Of a DNA stretch of 35,133 bases, positions 32,021-35,133 are shown one piece after another. The stretch is from Methanobacteriota archaeon. Its GTDB lineage: Archaea > Thermoplasmatota > Poseidoniia > Poseidoniales > Poseidoniaceae. The position numbers were made by a program, and so were the translations under genes. The notes beneath the pieces were generated by a model that was given only the letters and a program-made list of their open reading frames with translations, was not told the DNA's origin and made no database searches. The stretch covers positions 1 through 35,133 of the forward strand of contig JAAZXA010000073.1 of assembly GCA_014240385.1 (NCBI GenBank), in the 5' to 3' direction. Each line of letters opens with the position of its first letter. Positions within the stretch are counted from its first letter, which is position 1.

Positions 32021-32370
32021 AAGTGGTTTGGAATCATTCGTAATCGGGTAATCAACCCTTGCAAGACCGACGCGTGATAAACCCATCAGAGGGTTACAGT
32101 AGATTGAATTTAGATTCACAAGGGTCTGAACAGGACATCCTAAAGTCTTGAAACAAAATTCACACCACCTCTCAACTCTAACCACGCGAAGCCCATACGA
32201 ACACCATCGTTTGGATGGGTAGCGTTCCGACTGGCCCACTGCAACCCCTTCCAACTATCTGCAATAATGCAGAGGGGTTTCGGATGAACCCCTCCAACAC
32301 ATCCGAGTTGGTTAGTTGATGCTTCCAACAAATGCATTCAATGGATTCCCATACAGAGAAGCCAGTTGGC
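32021..32370. other. Convergent intergenic region with structured element
   Basis: No credible gene lies in these 350 bp between the convergent zinc-ribbon gene and the DUF3592-like gene. Short inverted repeats occur early (AACCC-ATCAGA-GGGTT near 32086-32101). The part 32191-32311 is dense in hairpins and is described separately. The rest shows nothing else I can name; no intact tRNA, RNase P or SRP RNA motif was seen. Confidence 0.6.
32191..32311 (+). ncRNA. Candidate structured RNA, possibly a diverged copy of the 101-bp repeat
   Basis: Stems on the plus strand are CCCAT-A-CGAAC / GTTTG-G-ATGGG (32192-32219, one A/G mismatch and one G-U pair), CTGCA-ATAA-TGCAG (32259-32272), AGGGGTT-TCGGATG-AACCCCT (32273-32293, directly adjacent) and CCAAC-ACATCCGA-GTTGG (32294-32311). 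The seven-base loop TCGGATG is fully complementary to CATCCGA at 32300-32306, which allows a pseudoknot, and AGGGGTT can also pair with AACCCCT at 32243-32249, an alternative fold. G-U pairs favour the plus strand. The direction and the RNA nature are inferences. Confidence 0.4.
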
Positions 32371-32973
32371 CTACTTCGGTCCTTCTGTGCCCGAATTCCG
32401 CCCGAACCACACCCAGCCATATTCGGGGCCTTTCAATCCCCTCATCAGGGCGACGTACCCAATATAGGACAGCACGAGTGGACTGAGGGAGGGGCCGTGG
32501 ATGTACATCATCGCCTGCAAGGTGAAACCCGGATAGACGTCAATCTCCGAAGGATCATCAGGATTGTAGGCGATGGATTCCATGTCTAGGTAATCCTGAG
32601 ATCCGGTCAAACACTGTGTATTCCATGGAAACAAATCGTGCGCGTCATTCTGGCCAGATGCTGATTGAGAAATCTCGTACTGGCATTCGAAAGACGAGTT
32701 GTATTGCTCGCCATCTACCTCATAATGGAAGAAGAAGACGTATGAGTGCTCATCTGCTTCAAGATCCTGTTCGACCGAGAGGACGTCTGTCTCTGGCCAA
32801 TTTTCGGACCTGATTTCATCCACCACGTCAAATCCACCCCATATGGCAGAGAGAAAGATGCCCAGAATGATGCCGACTGCGCCGATCCCGATGAACATCA
32901 TCCGTTTCTCATCATCGTCCGAGATTGTTTCTTCTTCAGATGGAGCATCTTTCATGGTGCGAGCATCTCTCAT
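32371..32973 (-). CDS. DUF3592-like membrane protein
   Basis: The 200-aa protein has an acidic N-terminus, a membrane helix (about 25-45, FIGIGAVGIILGIFLSAIW), an external domain and a second hydrophobic segment near 165-182. The external part starts with SENWPETDVLSVEQ and contains YVFFFHYEVDGEQYNSS and YNPDDPSEIDVYPG, the pattern of DUF3592 proteins, whose function is unknown. The ATG at 32971-32973 is used; a second in-frame ATG six codons later (32955) is possible and no ribosome site at proper distance decides. It points away from the MFS gene. Confidence 0.68.
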   Translation of the reverse strand: MRDARTMKDAPSEEETISDDDEKRMMFIGIGAVGIILGIFLSAIWGGFDVVDEIRSENWPETDVLSVEQDLEADEHSYVFFFHYEVDGEQYNSSFECQYEISQSASGQNDAHDLFPWNTQCLTGSQDYLDMESIAYNPDDPSEIDVYPGFTLQAMMYIHGPSLSPLVLSYIGYVALMRGLKGPEYGWVWFGRNSGTEGPK

Positions 32974-33007
32974 GGCGCGGTGTTTTCACCTGACTAATTG
33001 AGGCTAT

Positions 33008-33033
33008 CCCCCCACATGGATACAGAGGGGGGG
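33008..33033. repeat. GC-rich inverted repeat between divergent genes
   Basis: CCCCCC (33008-33013) and GGGGGGG (33027-33033) can pair over a 13-base loop. It lies 35 bases before the start of the DUF3592-like gene and just before the first copy of the 101-bp repeat. Its role is unknown; it may mark a boundary of the repeat region. Confidence 0.4.
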
Positions 33034-33061
33034 CCCATGCAACTAACGGGTGTCGAATGGG

Positions 33062-33162
33062 TAGGCAGTGTACTGGGGGACTGAACACCCATTGTACTCT
33101 TCCATAATGTCTTGAGGGGTATGAGAGAACCCTTACGATTTCATGGGAATGATATGTCAGTT
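33062..33162 (+). repeat. 101-bp direct repeat, copy 1 (three-hairpin element)
   Basis: This copy matches 34954-35054 without gaps, with nine differences (about 91% identity); 55 bp (33066-33120) are identical. On the plus strand it folds by eye into three hairpins. H1 is 33067-33100 (AGTGTAC-TGGG paired with CCCA-GTACTCT, one T-T mismatch and a two-base bulge). H2 is 33115-33134 (AGGGGT with ACCCTT). H3 is 33138-33155, where TCAT-GGGA-ATGA is closed by a GNRA-type loop. A T-rich run (33161-33171) follows, as for an archaeal terminator. It ends 100 bp before the MFS gene start, so it may be a leader RNA, a small RNA or a mobile intergenic element. Confidence 0.85.
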
Positions 33163-33211
33163 ATTTTTTCTACTTTGTACCATAACTGCAAAAATAGTTG
33201 CTAGAAGAATA

Positions 33212-33230
33212 ATTGACGACTAATACAACC
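33212..33230 (+). repeat. 19-bp inverted repeat, left copy
   Basis: ATTGACGACTAATACAACC occurs here and its exact reverse complement at 34840-34858. The left copy ends 32 bases before the MFS ATG at 33263. With the terminal A/T pair left out, TAA precedes the left end and follows the right end, which would fit a 3-bp target duplication. It could instead be an operator or promoter element. Confidence 0.85.
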
Positions 33231-33262
33231 GATTGATAAAGTATCGCCAAACCACCAATGGT

Positions 33263-34813
33263 ATGGCTACTCTCCATTCACACCATGAGAAGCGGTGGAT
33301 TATCCTTGGGATTATGAGCCTCAGCCTCATTATCGTCATGCTCAACAATGTCACTCTCAACGTAGCATTGCCTAACTTAGCACTTGATTTGAAACTCAAA
33401 TCAAATAGTGAAATGCAGTGGATTGTAGATGCATATGCACTAATATTCGGTGGAACTCTGTTAGTTATGGGTTATCTTGGAGATCGTTTTGGTCGTAGAA
33501 GTGCCTTACAACTAGGCCTGGTAATATTAGCCAGTTCAGCAGGGTGGGCGGCATTTTTTGCTGAAACAGCAAGCCAAGTAATCGCTGCTAGAGCGTTGAT
33601 GGGTTTGGGGGCGGCATTGGTAATGCCCGCTACGCTGTCGATTGTAATTGTTGTATTTCCTAAAGAGGAACGCGGTAAGGCAATTGGAATATGGGCTGCT
33701 ATGGCGGGGATCGGTGCCCCAATTGGATTGCTTGTTGGGGGCTATGTCATGGAACATTACGATTGGCAAACCGTATTCTTGATCAATGTACCAATCATTT
33801 TATTGGCACTTATTATTGGAGCAATTTATGTTCCTGAATCGAAAGAAGCAAAAACGACACCATTAGATTGGATCGGTTCAATATTATCAATTTTAACTTT
33901 AAGCGCAATTCTCTATGGGATTATAGAAGGTCCAAATTTAGGGTGGAATAGCAACGAAGTAATCGCGGCCTTTGTAATAGGAATTATTTCGCTAATAACC
34001 TTCATAAAATGGGAAAAGAAGACGGAATATCCGATTTTACCAATGTCGTTTTTCTCAAATAGGGGATATACTGTGGGGCTTGTGGCTATTGGCCTTGCAT
34101 TTTTCGTTATGTTTTCATTTATGTTTATGCAGATGCTTCATTTCCAATTGGTCAGAGGATATTCGCCGCTTGAAGCTGCCATTCGTTTCTTCCCATTACC
34201 ATTTGGCTTAATGCCAGCAGCAGCCAATAGTGACAAGCTAGTCGCAAAATTTGGCGTTAATAGGGTTGTAGGAACTGGATTACTATTAGTTACCTTGGCT
34301 TTAGCAATTTTCTCACAAGTCTCGATGGAAACACCTTACATAATATTGGCAATGATGTTTTGGTTCCTTGGTTTAGGAATGGGATTGACAATGGCACCTT
34401 CAACTACAGTTGTCATGGATGCGATACCAGAAGATAAGGCTGGAGTTGGTAGTGCTACTAATGATGCTAGCCGAGAAGTTGGAGGCGCATTAGGAATCGC
34501 GATTGGTGGTAGTGCGTTGAATGAATTATATCAAAGAACCATAGTAATTCCAGACGGGCTAGAAGGTTATACGGATATGATCAACAGATCGTTCCCCGAA
34601 GCGATAAGATTTGGCCGGGAACTGAAAATGAAAGGAGACCCTGCCGGGGATATTTTGATTGAAAATGCCCGCTTAGCATTCATAGAAGGAATGCAAGCAT
34701 CATCTCTTATTGCAGGAATTATAGCTTTGACAGCATCAATCTTTGCTTATCGGATGATGCCTAAAAAGGTCATTGTCGCTGAAGTTAAGCAGTTGAAAGA
34801 GGAAGAAGAATAA
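33263..34813 (+). CDS. MFS transporter, DHA2 (EmrB/QacA-like) drug:H+ antiporter family
   Basis: The 516-aa inner-membrane protein with about 14 hydrophobic segments carries MFS motif A (GYLGDRFGRR, about 71-80), a motif-C-like stretch (GIGAPIGLLVGGYV) and the DHA2 pattern DWQTVFLINVPI. Proton-driven export of toxic organic compounds or metabolites is expected; the substrate cannot be read from sequence. The frame is open to a TTG at 33233, but the ATG at 33263 gives the usual short tail before the first helix. No ribosome site is visible. The gene lies alone inside a 19-bp inverted repeat and a 101-bp direct repeat, so transfer or duplication is likely. The DHA2 group is common in bacteria, which allows horizontal origin, but that is an inference. 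Confidence 0.88.
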   Translation: MATLHSHHEKRWIILGIMSLSLIIVMLNNVTLNVALPNLALDLKLKSNSEMQWIVDAYALIFGGTLLVMGYLGDRFGRRSALQLGLVILASSAGWAAFFAETASQVIAARALMGLGAALVMPATLSIVIVVFPKEERGKAIGIWAAMAGIGAPIGLLVGGYVMEHYDWQTVFLINVPIILLALIIGAIYVPESKEAKTTPLDWIGSILSILTLSAILYGIIEGPNLGWNSNEVIAAFVIGIISLITFIKWEKKTEYPILPMSFFSNRGYTVGLVAIGLAFFVMFSFMFMQMLHFQLVRGYSPLEAAIRFFPLPFGLMPAAANSDKLVAKFGVNRVVGTGLLLVTLALAIFSQVSMETPYIILAMMFWFLGLGMGLTMAPSTTVVMDAIPEDKAGVGSATNDASREVGGALGIAIGGSALNELYQRTIVIPDGLEGYTDMINRSFPEAIRFGRELKMKGDPAGDILIENARLAFIEGMQASSLIAGIIALTASIFAYRMMPKKVIVAEVKQLKEEEE

Positions 34814-34839
34814 CCGCACGAGATGCGTCAACCATTGTA

Positions 34840-34858
34840 GGTTGTATTAGTCGTCAAT
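34840..34858 (-). repeat. 19-bp inverted repeat, right copy
   Basis: GGTTGTATTAGTCGTCAAT is the exact reverse complement of 33212-33230. It starts 26 bases after the MFS stop codon (TAA at 34811-34813). Together the two copies enclose a 1647-bp unit with one gene and no transposase, the size of a typical insertion sequence. Confidence 0.85.
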
Positions 34859-34953
34859 AATGTCTAGATAGGATATACTCAAGGGTTAGTCGCAAAAACC
34901 TACTTAGACAAATGAAATACACACATGGGCTTGCTATGGGCCATACACATCGC

Positions 34954-35054
34954 TAGCCAGTGTACTGGGGGACTGAACACCCATTGTACTCTTCCATAAT
35001 GTCTTGAGGGGTTTGAGAAAACCCTCGTGATTTCGTGGAAATGATATGTCGGTT
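34954..35054 (+). repeat. 101-bp direct repeat, copy 2 (three-hairpin element)
   Basis: This is the second copy of the 33062-33162 element, in the same orientation, 1892 bp downstream. H1 is identical. In H2 the two A/G changes make GGGTTT-GAGA-AAACCC, a longer stem with a GNRA-type loop. In H3 one A-T pair becomes a G-T pair and the loop changes from GGGA to GGAA, still GNRA. It lacks the T-run that follows copy 1. Confidence 0.85.
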
Positions 35055-35133
35055 GAGCAAATCGCTGTGATTATCAATTCTTTCATATGAAACCATTGGT
35101 TTAATATGGACTTAGGCACAAGGCATAGGCATG

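Larger units (their letters stand above)
34814..35133. other. Intergenic region after MFS gene
   Basis: No gene is visible in these 320 bp. They hold the right copy of the 19-bp inverted repeat, a short GCTA...TAGC inverted repeat (34933-34957) and the second copy of the 101-bp repeat. After that, about 80 bp up to the window edge contain no recognisable motif. If the layout repeats, a second gene should start just beyond 35133. Confidence 0.6.

Noticed and set aside
32021-32370. RNase P or SRP RNA
   Set aside because: The conserved core motifs of these RNAs were not found on either strand.
32000-32420. Short frames in the convergent region
   Set aside because: Compositions are unlike proteins, no start signals are seen, and stems explain the base pattern better.
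33062-35054. Classical insertion sequence or integron
   Set aside because: No transposase, integrase or attC-type core site is visible; only repeats and a transporter gene.
34934-35119. 61-aa frame over repeat copy 2
   Set aside because: It lies on the repeat, is not open in copy 1 in the same way, and has no recognisable domain or ribosome site.

Overview
The window looks like a chromosomal segment of a planktonic euryarchaeon of the Thermoplasmatota, most likely Marine Group II (Candidatus Poseidoniales). This is inferred from gene content: an archaeal 11-subunit-type complex I operon without nuoE/F/G, a PGF-CTERM surface protein, PKD and NEW3/CARDB-type extracellular proteins, many zinc-ribbon tails, an archaeal PRC-barrel protein, and a mix of Shine-Dalgarno (inside operons) and apparently leaderless starts (first genes). 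No rRNA, CRISPR array or recognisable transposase is present.

Layout. (1) 46-12859, minus strand: one compact operon nuoA-B-C-D-H-I-J1-J2-K-L-M-N followed by a tRNA-uridine hydroxylase (trhO-type) gene. Genes touch or overlap, and the stop codon of one gene is often part of the GGTG(G) ribosome site of the next. nuoJ is split in two, and NuoI, NuoH and NuoL carry unusual insertions. The products should form a membrane proton-pumping oxidoreductase whose electron-input module is not NADH dehydrogenase NuoEFG. (2) 12959-28577, minus strand: a block of five exported or membrane proteins. They are a 982-aa PGF-CTERM protein, a 1522-aa subtilisin-like protease with a transmembrane anchor and a cytosolic zinc finger, a 209-aa single-pass protein, a 1559-aa unknown surface protein, and an 830-aa PKD-type protein with a membrane anchor and a zinc ribbon. 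Perfect 7-8 bp hairpins with 3-nt loops lie after four of them. (3) 28578-32973: a GC-rich palindromic intergenic island, an RNase Z-like hydrolase, a PRC-barrel protein, a divergent CBS-domain/zinc-ribbon protein, a protein with four tandem double zinc ribbons, and a DUF3592-like membrane protein. (4) 32974-35133: an MFS (DHA2) exporter gene enclosed first by an exact 19-bp inverted repeat and then by a 101-bp direct repeat (about 91% identical).

The most unusual part is region 4. The 101-bp repeats fold by eye into three hairpins, and several differences between the copies keep the pairing or the GNRA-type loop. A possible third, diverged copy lies in the convergent intergenic region at 32191-32311. 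This suggests a family of structured RNA or mobile intergenic elements, with a transporter gene carried as an insertion-sequence-sized cassette. All structural claims were made by eye and need computation.
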